Below, in pieces: positions 9,331 through 17,974 of a DNA stretch of 64,000 bases. This DNA comes from an uncultured Lachnoclostridium sp. (GTDB taxonomy: Bacteria; Bacillota; Clostridia; Lachnospirales; Lachnospiraceae). The stretch is from positions 32,451-96,450 of the forward strand of contig CANBKJ010000001.1 in assembly GCA_947369165.1 (NCBI GenBank). Direction: 5' to 3'. The notes under the pieces were generated by a model. It worked only from the letters and a program-made list of their open reading frames with translations. It did not search any database and was not told where the DNA came from. Each line of letters opens with the position of its first letter. Within the stretch, counting starts at the first letter, position 1. The position numbers were made by a program, and so were the translations under genes.

Positions 9331-10512
9331 ATGGCAAGATTCACACTACCCAGAGATCTTTACTATGGAAAAGATGCACTGGAAAACTTAAAGACTCTTT
9401 CGGGAACGAAGGCGATCGTCGTATCCGGTGGGAGTTCCATGAGAAAGGGTGGTTTCCTCGATAAAGTGGAGGCATACCTGAAAGAAGCAGGGATGGATGT
9501 TATATTTTTTGAGGGTGTAGAGCCGGATCCCTCGGTGGAGACTGTTATGAAAGGTGCAGAGGCAATGAAAGAGTTTCAGCCGGACTGGATCATTTCCATC
9601 GGAGGCGGTTCCCCCATTGATGCGGCTAAGGCAATGTGGGCATTTTATGAGTACCCGGATACTACATTTGAAGATTTGTGCACGCCCTTTAATTTTCCAA
9701 AACTCAGAACAAAGGCACGCTTTTGTGCGATTCCTTCTACCTCTGGTACAGCGACAGAAGTAACGGCATTTTCGGTGATTACAGACTATTCCAAGGGAAT
9801 CAAATATCCCCTTGCTGACTTTGAGATTACACCAGATGTAGCGATCGTAGATCCGGCACTGGTGGAGAGCCTGCCGGCAAAACAGGTTGCCTATACTGGA
9901 ATGGATGCTTTGACACATGCCATCGAGGCCTATGTATCTACGTTGAACAGTCCATTTACCGATCCGCTGGCGATCAAGGCGATCGAAATGGTCTTTGATT
10001 TTCTACCACAGTCGTATAACAAGGATATGGATGCCAGAGAGCAGATGCACTATGCCCAGTGCCTTGCCGGTCAGGCTTTTTCCAATGCCCTGCTGGGAAT
10101 CGTACATTCCATGGCACATAAAACGGGAGCCGCTTTTTCTACTGGTCACATTCCACATGGCTGTGCCAATGCTATTTACCTTCCTTATGTAATTAAATAC
10201 AATGCCCATGAACCAGAAGCAATGAGACGGTATGCGGATATTGCCAGAAGGGTAGGGCTTGGCGGTACTTCTGAGAAGGCACAGGTCAATGCTTTAATTG
10301 AAAAAATAGAGCAGTTTAATCATTTTATGAATATACCTAAGACGATACAGGAATTTGGTGTGAAAGAGGACGAATTTTTAGAGAAGCTTGATTCCATTGC
10401 CGAAAATGCCGTTGGAGATGCCTGCACAGGTTCAAATCCAAGGGCGATCACGCCGGAGCAAATGGCAAGATTGTTTAAGTGTACTTTCTATGGCACAGAA
10501 GTGGATTTTTAA
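9331..10512 (+). CDS. Iron-containing alcohol dehydrogenase (element cargo)
   Basis: A 393-residue group III NAD(P)H-dependent alcohol/aldehyde dehydrogenase, probably reducing short-chain aldehydes to alcohols. Seen: the cofactor loop SIGGGSPIDAAKAMW; STSGTATEVTAFSVIT; the metal-ligand region MDALTHAIEAYVS; and HSMAHKTGAAFSTGHIPHG. AAGGAGG lies upstream of ATG 9331. It is full length and looks like an ordinary chromosomal paralogue, yet it sits inside the recombinase-bearing element, facing away from the recombinase. It would therefore leave with the element on excision. Confidence 0.93.
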   Translation: MARFTLPRDLYYGKDALENLKTLSGTKAIVVSGGSSMRKGGFLDKVEAYLKEAGMDVIFFEGVEPDPSVETVMKGAEAMKEFQPDWIISIGGGSPIDAAKAMWAFYEYPDTTFEDLCTPFNFPKLRTKARFCAIPSTSGTATEVTAFSVITDYSKGIKYPLADFEITPDVAIVDPALVESLPAKQVAYTGMDALTHAIEAYVSTLNSPFTDPLAIKAIEMVFDFLPQSYNKDMDAREQMHYAQCLAGQAFSNALLGIVHSMAHKTGAAFSTGHIPHGCANAIYLPYVIKYNAHEPEAMRRYADIARRVGLGGTSEKAQVNALIEKIEQFNHFMNIPKTIQEFGVKEDEFLEKLDSIAENAVGDACTGSNPRAITPEQMARLFKCTFYGTEVDF

Positions 10513-10538
10513 TATAGCTCGTAAGCGTCGAGTTAATT

Positions 10539-10585
10539 AGAATGGTAGGGCAGTCACGAATGAGTGGTGACTGCCCTACCATTCT
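10539..10585. other. 19-bp perfect hairpin spanning the right element edge
   Basis: Arms 10539-10557 and 10567-10585 are perfect inverted copies around a 9-nt spacer. The right arm contains the TACCA core and the last codons of the interrupted gene. The left arm is an inverted copy of that same junction inside the element. There is no T-run, so it may terminate the dehydrogenase transcript weakly or be part of the recombinase site. Confidence 0.7.
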
Positions 10586-11277
10586 GTAAACACCCGATTC
10601 AGTGTAAAAGACTGAATTGCCAGGACATTTGCCTGAATCGTCGCTTCTGGCCAGGTGGAGTAAATTTCGCTGCTCGCTACGTTCTTGATGTAATCTTTGT
10701 ACTTCACATAATAGTTGATGGCGGACTGGTCAGAGGGTGGCCCGTCGTGGACTACTACGTATTCAGGGATCACTACCCGGCTTAGGACGATCTCGCCGGA
10801 TTCATCGATGGGTTTGATCTCGTCCTCTGCGATCTTTGGTGGATAGTCTCCCCACAAAGTATGGTCAGGGATGACATATAACTCAGCTCCCGTCGGGTCT
10901 GTGGGGCTGATGGGAAGCAGGGCAGCATTCTGGATCGCCAGCTCCCCGGAAAAGATTTCAGCTCCGCTCACTTCCAGTGTCTCATAACCGGGGGCGGAGA
11001 CATAGATGGTGTATTCTGCATATGGTTTATTAGCGCCGGGTGCCATGCTGTAATCAATAGGTGGTGCATTCAACTCCACGTCAGGAATCTGGCCTTCGGA
11101 ATTTGTGGTGGTTTCTTCAACGATATTGTTTGGCTGTCCGTCGTAGGTAATGCGGACAGAAGCTCCTTCGATGGGGCGATTGTCCCGTTCAGAGGTTACA
11201 TTTACGGTTAGTTTTCCGATATCTTCTCCCTGAGTGACCGTGGCAAAAAGTTCTGGTCGGATAGATTTATTTTCCAA
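10576..11277 (-). CDS. 5' part of the split SpoIID-like sporulation protein
   Basis: N-terminal 233 residues of the interrupted gene. It opens with an Ig/carboxypeptidase-regulatory-like domain (GKLTVNVTSERDNRPIEGA), then a SpoIID-like start in which KNVASSEIYSTWPEATIQAN parallels the conserved ASEMP...EALKAQA segment, so the SSE glutamate is the likely catalytic one. Translation stops at TEW-TAG at the element boundary; the missing part is at 6684-7277. Start is TTG 11277, with AGGGTGA upstream. No signal peptide is evident, as would suit a mother-cell protein delivered to the forespore surface, though this is inference. Confidence 0.85.
   Translation of the reverse strand: MENKSIRPELFATVTQGEDIGKLTVNVTSERDNRPIEGASVRITYDGQPNNIVEETTTNSEGQIPDVELNAPPIDYSMAPGANKPYAEYTIYVSAPGYETLEVSGAEIFSGELAIQNAALLPISPTDPTGAELYVIPDHTLWGDYPPKIAEDEIKPIDESGEIVLSRVVIPEYVVVHDGPPSDQSAINYYVKYKDYIKNVASSEIYSTWPEATIQANVLAIQSFTLNRVFTEW
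10577..10581. other. Right attachment core (attR-type) of the recombinase element
   Basis: Second TACCA copy. On the minus strand the host gene reads ACAGAATGG and then TAG, so the element supplies the stop codon that truncates the N-terminal part. Confidence 0.7.
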
Positions 11278-11310
11278 AATAAGTCACCCTTATTTTTGAT
11301 TGTTATATTC

Positions 11311-11318
11311 ATTCTATG
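11311..11318 (-). promoter_or_regulatory. Possible sporulation sigma -10 site
   Basis: On the minus strand CATAGAAT fits the sigma-E-type -10 consensus CATAnAnT and lies about 34 bp before the TTG start of the split gene. No convincing -35 was found, so this is tentative. Confidence 0.25.
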
Positions 11319-11427
11319 CGGTATCTTTTCTATGGATTCTTTTATTTCGTAAGAATGTAGTAATTATTCCCCAGATGTGTTACAATATGGAACAGTGAGA
11401 ACATCTCTGAGGGAGGAGAAGCATAAG

Positions 11428-13167
11428 ATGTGGAAATTACTTGTATATCTCAAAGACTACAAAAAGGAGTCCGTATTGGGACCGCTTTTTAAGTTATTAG
11501 AGGCGTCCTTTGAATTGATGGTGCCTCTCGTTATGGCATCCATCATTGATGTGGGAATCAAAAACAGGGATGGCCGGTACGTGATGATGATGGGTGGCGT
11601 ATTACTTCTGCTGGCGGTAGTAGGGCTCGCCTCTTCGCTGACAGCACAGTACTTCGCAGCCAAGGCAGCGGTGGGATTTTCGGCAAAACTGAAATCTGCG
11701 TTGTTTCATCATATAGAGACTTTTTCCTATACAGAAGTTGACCGGCTGGGATCCACCAGTTTGATCACGAGGATGACCAGTGATGTAAACCAGGTGCAGT
11801 CAGGGGTCAATCTGGTGCTGAGGCTGTTTCTAAGATCGCCATTTATCGTATTTGGGGCCATGATCATGGCATTTACCATTGATGTGAAGGCGGCCATGAT
11901 CTTCGTCGTGGCGATACCGCTTTTGTCTATCGTTGTATTTGGTGTGATGCTTGCCAGCATTCCCCTTTATAAAAAAGTGCAGGCAGGGCTGGACCGGATC
12001 CTTGGCATCACCAGGGAAAATCTGACTGGCGCCAGAGTGATCCGGGCTTTTCGTAAAGAAGAGGAAGAGACGGAAAAGTTTGAGAAAGCAAATCTTGATC
12101 TGAATAAAGTACAGTTTTTTGTGGGGCGGGTTTCGGCGCTGATGAACCCACTGACATTTGTGATCGTGAACGGAGCGATCATCTTTCTGATCTGGACAGG
12201 GGCACTGCGGGTGGAGACAGGGATTCTCACCCAGGGAGCCGTGGTGGCTCTGGTGGATTACATGTCACAGATCCTGGTGGAGCTGGTGAAACTGGCAAAT
12301 CTGATCATTACGGTCACGAAAGCGATCGCCTGTGGAAACCGCATTCAGGATGTGTTTGAGGTAGAGACAAGTCTCAAGGATACCGCAGGAACGGATTCAG
12401 CAGAGGAAATTTCCTTCTCCAAACAGGACGGGATGGTAGAATTTGAACATGTGGGACTGTCTTATCAGAATGCTTCGGAAGAGTCTCTGACAGACATCTC
12501 TTTTATGGCGGGACGGGGCGACGTGATCGGAGTGATCGGAGGCACGGGTTCAGGTAAAACTTCTCTGGTCAATCTCATTCCGAGATTTTATGAGAGAACC
12601 TCCGGTGAGATCCGGATCGGCGGAACCGATATCAAGAAGTATCCCCTCATTCAACTGCGGGAAAAGATTGGGGTTGTACCCCAGAAGGCGGTACTTTTTT
12701 ATGGAAATATCCGCTCTAATATGCAGTGGGGCCGAAAGGACGCCACGGATGAGGAGATCTGGGAGGCGTTGGAGACAGCCCAGGCTGCGGAATTTGTCAG
12801 GGACAAGGAAGGCGGTCTGGATGCACTGGTGGAACAGGGAGGAAGGAATTTTTCTGGTGGACAGAGACAGCGTCTCACCATCGCCAGGGCGTTGGTAAAG
12901 AAGCCGGATATACTGATTCTGGACGATAGTTCCTCGGCGCTGGATTATATGACCGATGCCGCGCTGCGTAAAGGGATCCAGGAGAGCCTGGCGGGAACCA
13001 CAGTATTTATCGTGTCCCAGCGTGCAGCGTCGATCCTGCAGGCAGACCAGATTCTTGTGCTGGATGACGGGGAGCTGGTTGGAAAAGGAACCCATGAAGA
13101 GTTGCTGCAGAGCTGTGAAGTGTACCGGGAGATTTATGAATCACAGTATGGAAAGGAGGAAAAATGA
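11428..13167 (+). CDS. ABC exporter half-transporter with degenerate ATPase site
   Basis: A 579-residue membrane-ATPase half-transporter, first partner of a heterodimer. The N-terminal six-helix exporter domain (to about residue 320) is followed by an ATP-binding domain: Walker A GGTGSGKTS at about 371, signature FSGGQRQ at about 476 and Walker B ILILDDSSSALD. The catalytic Glu after Walker B is Asp, and the switch His is Gln (VSQRAAS), so its own ATP site should be weak. The signature is canonical and would complete the partner's active site. Start ATG 11428 has GGGAGGAG upstream; a -10-like TACAAT lies at 11381-11386. It overlaps the next gene by 4 bp. Substrate unknown; related pairs export drugs. 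Confidence 0.92.
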   Translation: MWKLLVYLKDYKKESVLGPLFKLLEASFELMVPLVMASIIDVGIKNRDGRYVMMMGGVLLLLAVVGLASSLTAQYFAAKAAVGFSAKLKSALFHHIETFSYTEVDRLGSTSLITRMTSDVNQVQSGVNLVLRLFLRSPFIVFGAMIMAFTIDVKAAMIFVVAIPLLSIVVFGVMLASIPLYKKVQAGLDRILGITRENLTGARVIRAFRKEEEETEKFEKANLDLNKVQFFVGRVSALMNPLTFVIVNGAIIFLIWTGALRVETGILTQGAVVALVDYMSQILVELVKLANLIITVTKAIACGNRIQDVFEVETSLKDTAGTDSAEEISFSKQDGMVEFEHVGLSYQNASEESLTDISFMAGRGDVIGVIGGTGSGKTSLVNLIPRFYERTSGEIRIGGTDIKKYPLIQLREKIGVVPQKAVLFYGNIRSNMQWGRKDATDEEIWEALETAQAAEFVRDKEGGLDALVEQGGRNFSGGQRQRLTIARALVKKPDILILDDSSSALDYMTDAALRKGIQESLAGTTVFIVSQRAASILQADQILVLDDGELVGKGTHEELLQSCEVYREIYESQYGKEEK

Positions 13168-14894
13168 TGAGCCAGAAAGAGACGATCCGAAGAGTATTGA
13201 GCTATATCAGACGATATACATTTTTCCTTATCTGTTCCCTGGTGCTGGCGGCGGTGACGGTGGCGCTGACATTATATGTACCGATTCTGACTGGGCAGGC
13301 CATCGATTGTATCATTGCTCCCGGCGCGGTGGATTTTGACGCCATTCGTCATATATTATGGAAGATCGGCGGCGCGGTGGCAGTAACTATGGCAGCGCAG
13401 TGGATCATGAATGTGTGCAACAATAAGATTACATTTAACATTGTGCGGGATATCCGGGACGAGGCATTCCGTAGGATACAGGAGCTGCCCTTAAAGTATA
13501 TTGACGGGCATTCCCACGGGGAGGTGGTCAGCCGTGTGATCGCCGATGTGGATCAGTTCGCGGATGGCCTTCTTATGGGATTTACGCAGCTGTTTACCGG
13601 TGTAGTGACGATCCTTGGAACACTGTTGTTTATGCTCAGTGTGAATGTCAGCATTACGCTGGTGGTTGTAGTGATCACGCCGGTTTCTCTGCTGGTGGCG
13701 AGTTTTATCGCGAAAAGAACCTATGAGATGTTTAAGATGCAGTCGGAGACCAGGGGAGAGCAGACGGCGCTGGTGGAGGAAATCCTTGGAAACCAGAAAG
13801 TAGTTCAGGCCTTTGCCTATGAGGATGATGCCCAGGAGAAATTTGACGAGATCAACGAGAGACTGCGCAAATGTTCTCTTCGGGGAATCTTCTTTTCTTC
13901 CATTACCAATCCGGCGACCAGATTTGTAAACAGCCTTGTGTATGCGGGCGTAGGGATCAGCGGTGCATTTTTTGCCATACAGGGAAGTCTTTCGGTGGGA
14001 CAGTTGTCCTGTTTTCTGCGCTATGCGAACCAGTATACCAAACCATTTAACGAGATTTCTGGCGTGGTGACAGAGCTGCAGAATGCCATTGCCTGTGCTG
14101 GAAGGATCTTTGAACTGATCGATGAGATGCCGCAGACGCCGGATGCAGAAGATGCAGTGACACTTCATGACGTAGATGGAAGCGTAAAGATCCAGGACGT
14201 AAGCTTTTCCTATGTGCCAGAGCAGCAGCTGATCGAAGATTTTAATCTGGATGTGAAGCCAGGCCAGAGAGTGGCAATCGTGGGACCTACAGGGTGTGGA
14301 AAGACAACGCTCATCAACCTTCTCATGCGGTTTTATGATGTGAATGCCGGGGAGATACTTGTCAGCGGCCATGACAGCCGCAGGATCACGAGAGAGAGCC
14401 TTCGGGCAAATTATGGCATGGTGTTGCAGGAAACCTGGTTAAAACAGGGAACCATCCGGGAAAATATCGTGATGGGAAAACCGGATGCCACGGAGGAACA
14501 GGTGATCCAGGCGGCAAAAGCCAGCCATGCCCACAGCTTTATCAAGAGACTGCCGAAAGGATATGATACGGTGATCGGCGAGGATGGCGGCAGTCTTTCC
14601 CAGGGACAGAAGCAGCTGCTGTGTATCGCCAGGGTGATGCTTTGTCTGCCGCCTATGCTCATATTGGATGAGGCGACTTCATCTATCGATACCCGTACGG
14701 AGATCCGGATTCAAAATGCATTTTCAAAGATGATGGAGGGAAGGACCAGCTTTATCGTGGCACACCGTCTTTCCACTATCCGGGAAGCGGATGTTATACT
14801 TGTGATGAAAGACGGGCATATTATAGAACAGGGAAATCATGACGAGCTATTGAAAAAAGATGGATTTTATGCGGCGCTGTACAACAGTCAATAG
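13164..14894 (+). CDS. ABC exporter half-transporter with canonical ATPase site
   Basis: Second partner of the heterodimeric exporter: 576 residues, six-helix membrane domain then ATP-binding domain. Walker A is GPTGCGKTT, Walker B MLILDEATSSID with the catalytic Glu, and the switch His is present (AHRLSTI). Its signature is altered (LSQGQ in place of LSGGQ), which is what would complete the degenerate site of the first subunit. This matching asymmetry is the pattern of BmrCD- or TM287/288-type exporters. The start overlaps the previous stop (AAATGATG) behind AAAGGAGG, so the two are translationally coupled. Confidence 0.93.
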   Translation: MMSQKETIRRVLSYIRRYTFFLICSLVLAAVTVALTLYVPILTGQAIDCIIAPGAVDFDAIRHILWKIGGAVAVTMAAQWIMNVCNNKITFNIVRDIRDEAFRRIQELPLKYIDGHSHGEVVSRVIADVDQFADGLLMGFTQLFTGVVTILGTLLFMLSVNVSITLVVVVITPVSLLVASFIAKRTYEMFKMQSETRGEQTALVEEILGNQKVVQAFAYEDDAQEKFDEINERLRKCSLRGIFFSSITNPATRFVNSLVYAGVGISGAFFAIQGSLSVGQLSCFLRYANQYTKPFNEISGVVTELQNAIACAGRIFELIDEMPQTPDAEDAVTLHDVDGSVKIQDVSFSYVPEQQLIEDFNLDVKPGQRVAIVGPTGCGKTTLINLLMRFYDVNAGEILVSGHDSRRITRESLRANYGMVLQETWLKQGTIRENIVMGKPDATEEQVIQAAKASHAHSFIKRLPKGYDTVIGEDGGSLSQGQKQLLCIARVMLCLPPMLILDEATSSIDTRTEIRIQNAFSKMMEGRTSFIVAHRLSTIREADVILVMKDGHIIEQGNHDELLKKDGFYAALYNSQ

Positions 14895-14939
14895 AGTGTC
14901 GAGGTGACAGCGAAAATAATAGGAAAGGAAGGTTTAGTT

Positions 14940-15872
14940 ATGGGAAAAATTTATAGGAGTGCTGCCGAACTGATCGGAAATACGCCATTGGTGGAATTTA
15001 CGAACATTGAAAAAAAATATGGTCTTAAGGCAAAGATACTGGCAAAGCTGGAGTATCTGAATCCTGCCGGAAGCGTGAAAGACCGCATTGCGATGGAGAT
15101 GATCGAGGAAGCGGAGAGAAGCGGCAGACTCAAGCCGGGAGGGACGATCCTTGAGCCAACTTCCGGAAATACCGGGATTGGTCTGGCAGCCATTGCCGCT
15201 GCCAAGGGGTACAAGGCGGTCATCATTCTGCCGGAGACCATGAGTGTCGAGCGGAGGAATATGATAAAGGCCTATGGTGCAGAGCTGGTGCTTACCGAAG
15301 GCAGTAAGGGCATGAAGGGGGCCATCGACAGAGCGGAGGAACTGAACCGGGAGATTCCGGGCAGCCTGATCGTCGGTCAGTTTGTCAATCCGGCGAATCC
15401 GGAAGCCCATAGGAAGAAAACTGGACCGGAGATCTGGGAAGATACGGATGGCGAGGTGGATCTTTTCGTAGCAGGTGTGGGAACAGGAGGTACGATAACC
15501 GGTGTAGGCGAATATCTCAAAGGTAAAAAGCCTTCGATCAGGATCGTGGCAGTGGAGCCAGCCGCTTCGCCGGTACTCTCCCAGGGAACAGCAGGAGCTC
15601 ATAAAATTCAGGGAATCGGAGCAGGATTTGTTCCGGAAGTTCTAAATACAAAAATTTATGACTTCATAACAACAGTGGAAGATGCTGACGCCTTTGCGAC
15701 GGCAAAAGAAATCGCCAGAGAAGAGGGGGTTCTTGTGGGAATCTCTTCAGGAGCTGCACTCTGGGCCGCATTGCGGGAGGCAGGGAAGCCGGAAAATAAG
15801 GGGAAAAATATCGTTGTATTTCTGCCTGACAGCGGGGACCGTTATTATTCCACTCCACTATTTACCGAATAG
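14940..15872 (+). CDS. cysK: Cysteine synthase
   Basis: Makes L-cysteine and acetate from O-acetylserine and sulfide, using PLP. The 310-residue protein shows the PLP-lysine motif [11 protein letters not shown], the substrate loop [11 protein letters not shown] and the phosphate-binding loop [14 protein letters not shown]. The start at 14940 has AAAGGAAGG upstream; an in-frame GTG at 14904 adds an unlikely 12 residues. It lies 45 bp after the ABC operon and is followed by a hairpin. Confidence 0.95.
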   Translation: MGKIYRSAAELIGNTPLVEFTNIEKKYGLKAKILAKLEYLNPAGSVKDRIAMEMIEEAERSGRLKPGGTILEPTSGNTGIGLAAIAAAKGYKAVIILPETMSVERRNMIKAYGAELVLTEGSKGMKGAIDRAEELNREIPGSLIVGQFVNPANPEAHRKKTGPEIWEDTDGEVDLFVAGVGTGGTITGVGEYLKGKKPSIRIVAVEPAASPVLSQGTAGAHKIQGIGAGFVPEVLNTKIYDFITTVEDADAFATAKEIAREEGVLVGISSGAALWAALREAGKPENKGKNIVVFLPDSGDRYYSTPLFTE

Positions 15873-15883
15873 AAAGTCCGGCT

Positions 15884-15926
15884 GAGAACCGTGGGTCCCT
15901 CTATGGGAGGGAGAGCCGCGGTTCTC
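15884..15926 (+). terminator. Hairpin after cysK
   Basis: Arms GAGAACCGTGG (15884-15894) and CCGCGGTTCTC (15916-15926) pair with one G-U type mismatch. A smaller stem sits inside (TCCCTC/GAGGGA). The T-run after it is poor, so it is a weak terminator or an mRNA-end structure. Confidence 0.5.
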
Positions 15927-16036
15927 TCACAATTTATTCCAGCCATATTGACGGGAGCAGGTATTTCTATTATAATAAAAATAATATGGCGGAACAGCTA
16001 AAATATGATTTGGAGAACAAATGGAGGGAAACTGGT

Positions 16037-16732
16037 ATGCTGGAACAATTAAAAAAAGAAGTATATGATGCAAATATGGAGCTACAGGAGAAAGGGCTTG
16101 TTATCTATACCTGGGGTAATGTGAGCGGAATCGACAGGGAAAATAATCTTGTCGTAATTAAGCCCAGTGGTGTGGAATATGATGAGCTTTCACCGGAGGA
16201 TATGGTAGTGGTAGATTTTGACCAGAACGTGGTTGAGGGAAAATATCGTCCGTCCTCTGATACGGCGACCCATATAGAGCTGTATAAGGCATTTGACAAT
16301 CTGGCAGGAGTTGTACATACACATTCTACCTGGGCGGTTACTTTTGCGCAGGCAGGAATGCCGATCCCGGCACTGGGCACGACACATGCAGATTATTTTT
16401 ATGGTGAAATTCCGTGTACCAGGGATCTGACCGCTGCTGAGATCAGTGACGAATACGAAAAAAATACAGGTCTGGTCATTGTTGAGACTCTCGGTGAGAA
16501 GGATGCCATGGAAGTTCCGGGAATCGTAGTGAAGAACCATGGTCCCTTTACCTGGGGAACGTCACCTGCAAATGCGGTTTACAATGCCGTAGTTCTGGAC
16601 AAGGTGGCAGAGATGGCTCATCATACCATGACATTGAATCCATCCGTGAAGCCGGCCCCCCAGTATTTGCTGGATAAACACTATTTCAGAAAGCATGGAG
16701 ACAATGCGTACTATGGACAGGAAGGTCTTTGA
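16037..16732 (+). CDS. araD: L-ribulose-5-phosphate 4-epimerase
   Basis: Interconverts L-ribulose 5-phosphate and D-xylulose 5-phosphate, feeding pentoses into the pentose phosphate pathway. The 231-residue length from ATG 16037 (GGAGGG upstream) equals that of the E. coli enzyme. The class II aldolase-fold zinc ligands are visible in [17 protein letters not shown] and [11 protein letters not shown], and the substrate loop in TWGNVSG. No araA, araB or transporter is next to it. It overlaps the next gene by 38 bp. A related aldolase substrate such as fuculose phosphate is less likely given the length and motifs. Confidence 0.9.
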   Translation: MLEQLKKEVYDANMELQEKGLVIYTWGNVSGIDRENNLVVIKPSGVEYDELSPEDMVVVDFDQNVVEGKYRPSSDTATHIELYKAFDNLAGVVHTHSTWAVTFAQAGMPIPALGTTHADYFYGEIPCTRDLTAAEISDEYEKNTGLVIVETLGEKDAMEVPGIVVKNHGPFTWGTSPANAVYNAVVLDKVAEMAHHTMTLNPSVKPAPQYLLDKHYFRKHGDNAYYGQEGL

Positions 16733-17447
16733 TCAGGCGGTACAAAAGATCGTATACAATGAGAGGGAGCGTCTTGGAATTGGGACTTTGTCTGAAAAGA
16801 CGCTTCACGCTGTTGTAAAAAATTATATGGAACCAAATACGGGTTATCATGAGGTTCCTCTGGAAGGTTATGTGGCGGATGTATTCAGGGACGAAGCGGT
16901 CATTGAGATACAGACCGCCAATTTTAATGTTCTTCGCCGTAAGCTGGATAAGTTTTTGCCGCTGTATAAAGTAACGATCGTATATCCGATTCCGGCGACG
17001 AAGTGGGTGATCTGGGTGGATCCGGAGACAGGGCTGGAGGTGAGCCGGCGAAAATCCCCAAAAAAAGGAAGCCCCTATCAGGCGTTTAAAGAATTGTACC
17101 GCATTAAGACCTATTTGGACCATCCCAATCTCAACCTGCTATTTTTGTTTATCGATGTGGAAGAGACGAAACTGCTGGATGGCTGGAGCCGGGACAAGAA
17201 AAAAGGAGCCACCAGATACGACCGGATTCCCCTGTCGCTGGTAGATGAAATGCTCTTTGAGAGAGTGGAAGACTATCGGATGATGATACCGCCGGAGCTC
17301 TCCGGGTTTACTTCAAAGGAATATGCGAAATCTGCGAAAATACCATTGTCCCAGGCCCAGACTGCCATGAATATTTTTCATTATCTGGAACTGGTGGAAA
17401 GAGTGGGAAAAAAAGGAAATTCCTATATTTACGAAGTAAAGGAATAA
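16695..17447 (+). CDS. Unknown protein, nuclease-like N-terminus and winged-helix-like C-terminus
   Basis: I do not recognise the family. The 250-residue protein has a segment at about residues 52-80 ([20 protein letters not shown], then [12 protein letters not shown]) with the order of acidic and Gln residues seen in PD-(D/E)XK nuclease folds. The last 50 residues ([20 protein letters not shown] then [17 protein letters not shown]) look like a winged helix. Both are inferences from pattern. It begins inside araD (38-bp overlap); ATG 16704 and 16713 are alternative starts and no Shine-Dalgarno sequence decides. Confidence 0.65.
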   Translation: METMRTMDRKVFDQAVQKIVYNERERLGIGTLSEKTLHAVVKNYMEPNTGYHEVPLEGYVADVFRDEAVIEIQTANFNVLRRKLDKFLPLYKVTIVYPIPATKWVIWVDPETGLEVSRRKSPKKGSPYQAFKELYRIKTYLDHPNLNLLFLFIDVEETKLLDGWSRDKKKGATRYDRIPLSLVDEMLFERVEDYRMMIPPELSGFTSKEYAKSAKIPLSQAQTAMNIFHYLELVERVGKKGNSYIYEVKE

Positions 17448-17461
17448 AAATAAATTGGGGG

Positions 17462-17490
17462 TTGCATTTTAATTCGTAATGTAGTATTAT
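17462..17490 (+). promoter_or_regulatory. Promoter of the ArsR-HMA-P-type ATPase operon
   Basis: TTGCAT (17462-17467) and TATTAT (17485-17490) are separated by 17 bp. Transcription would begin near 17497, at the edge of the operator. Confidence 0.75.
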
Positions 17491-17500
17491 AAAAATGAAC

Positions 17501-17520
17501 ATATGAATAATTGTTCATAT
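17501..17520 (+). promoter_or_regulatory. ArsR/SmtB-family operator
   Basis: ATATGAATAATTGTTCATAT is a 20-bp dyad with one mismatch and resembles CzrA/SmtB-type zinc operators. It lies directly downstream of the -10 site and 55 bp before the ArsR start, so autorepression relieved by metal is likely. Confidence 0.75.
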
Positions 17521-17574
17521 AAAGAGGAAAAATACTGCAGTGGAGTGTGTAAACCTGCAGGGAAAGGAGAAAAT

Positions 17575-17934
17575 ATGGAAGAAAAAGATGTGGATTGCTG
17601 CGAGCTGACGCATCATCATTCCGAGCAGGTCAGCCGCTGGAAGGACGATATGCCGGATGAGGATACCCTGTATGATCTGGCAGATCTCTATAAAATATTT
17701 GGGGATTCCACCCGAATTAAGATTATGTATCTTCTGCTTCGCTCGGAAATGTGTGTGTGTGATATTGCGGATGTGCTGAATATGAATCAGTCAGCGATCT
17801 CCCATCAGCTGAGAGTATTAAAGCAGAATAAATTAGTAAAGAATAGAAGAGAAGGTAAATCGGTATTTTATTCCCTGACGGACGACCATGTGATGTCGAT
17901 TCTCAGCCAGGGGATGGAACATATTTTAGAATAA
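17575..17934 (+). CDS. ArsR/SmtB-family metal-sensing repressor
   Basis: A 119-residue winged-helix repressor that releases DNA on binding metal. The start at 17575 follows AAAGGAG. Seen: an N-terminal Cys/His cluster (DCCELTHHH), a Cys-x-Cys pair in the alpha3 region (EMCVCDIADVL) as in CadC, the recognition helix NQSAISHQLRVLKQ, and a C-terminal DDH...H segment (DDHVMSILSQGMEHILE) like the alpha5 zinc site. Sensing of Zn, Cd or Pb fits the downstream efflux ATPase. It is the first gene of the operon and has a matching operator upstream. Confidence 0.9.
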   Translation: MEEKDVDCCELTHHHSEQVSRWKDDMPDEDTLYDLADLYKIFGDSTRIKIMYLLLRSEMCVCDIADVLNMNQSAISHQLRVLKQNKLVKNRREGKSVFYSLTDDHVMSILSQGMEHILE

Positions 17935-17974
17935 TTATAGAAGGGCACAGACCTTTCGGAGATGGAGGAATATT

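Larger units (their letters stand above)
7273..10576. mobile_element. Skin-like 3.3-kb element inserted in a SpoIID-like gene
   Basis: Bounded by direct TACCA copies at 7273-7277 and 10577-10581 (3304 bp from one to the next). It holds a large serine recombinase (minus strand, at the left edge), a small ORF and a plus-strand iron-dependent alcohol dehydrogenase. The gene parts outside it join in frame: the N-part ends FTEW at the repeat and the C-part resumes with YRNKGYDF. Precise recombination between the two TACCA copies would rebuild one uninterrupted gene. The layout matches sporulation-excised elements such as skin in sigK. Excision is inferred, not seen. Confidence 0.85.

Noticed and set aside
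13491..14372. 293-codon minus-strand open frame
   Set aside because: Antisense shadow of the second ABC exporter gene; no ribosome site or recognisable domain.
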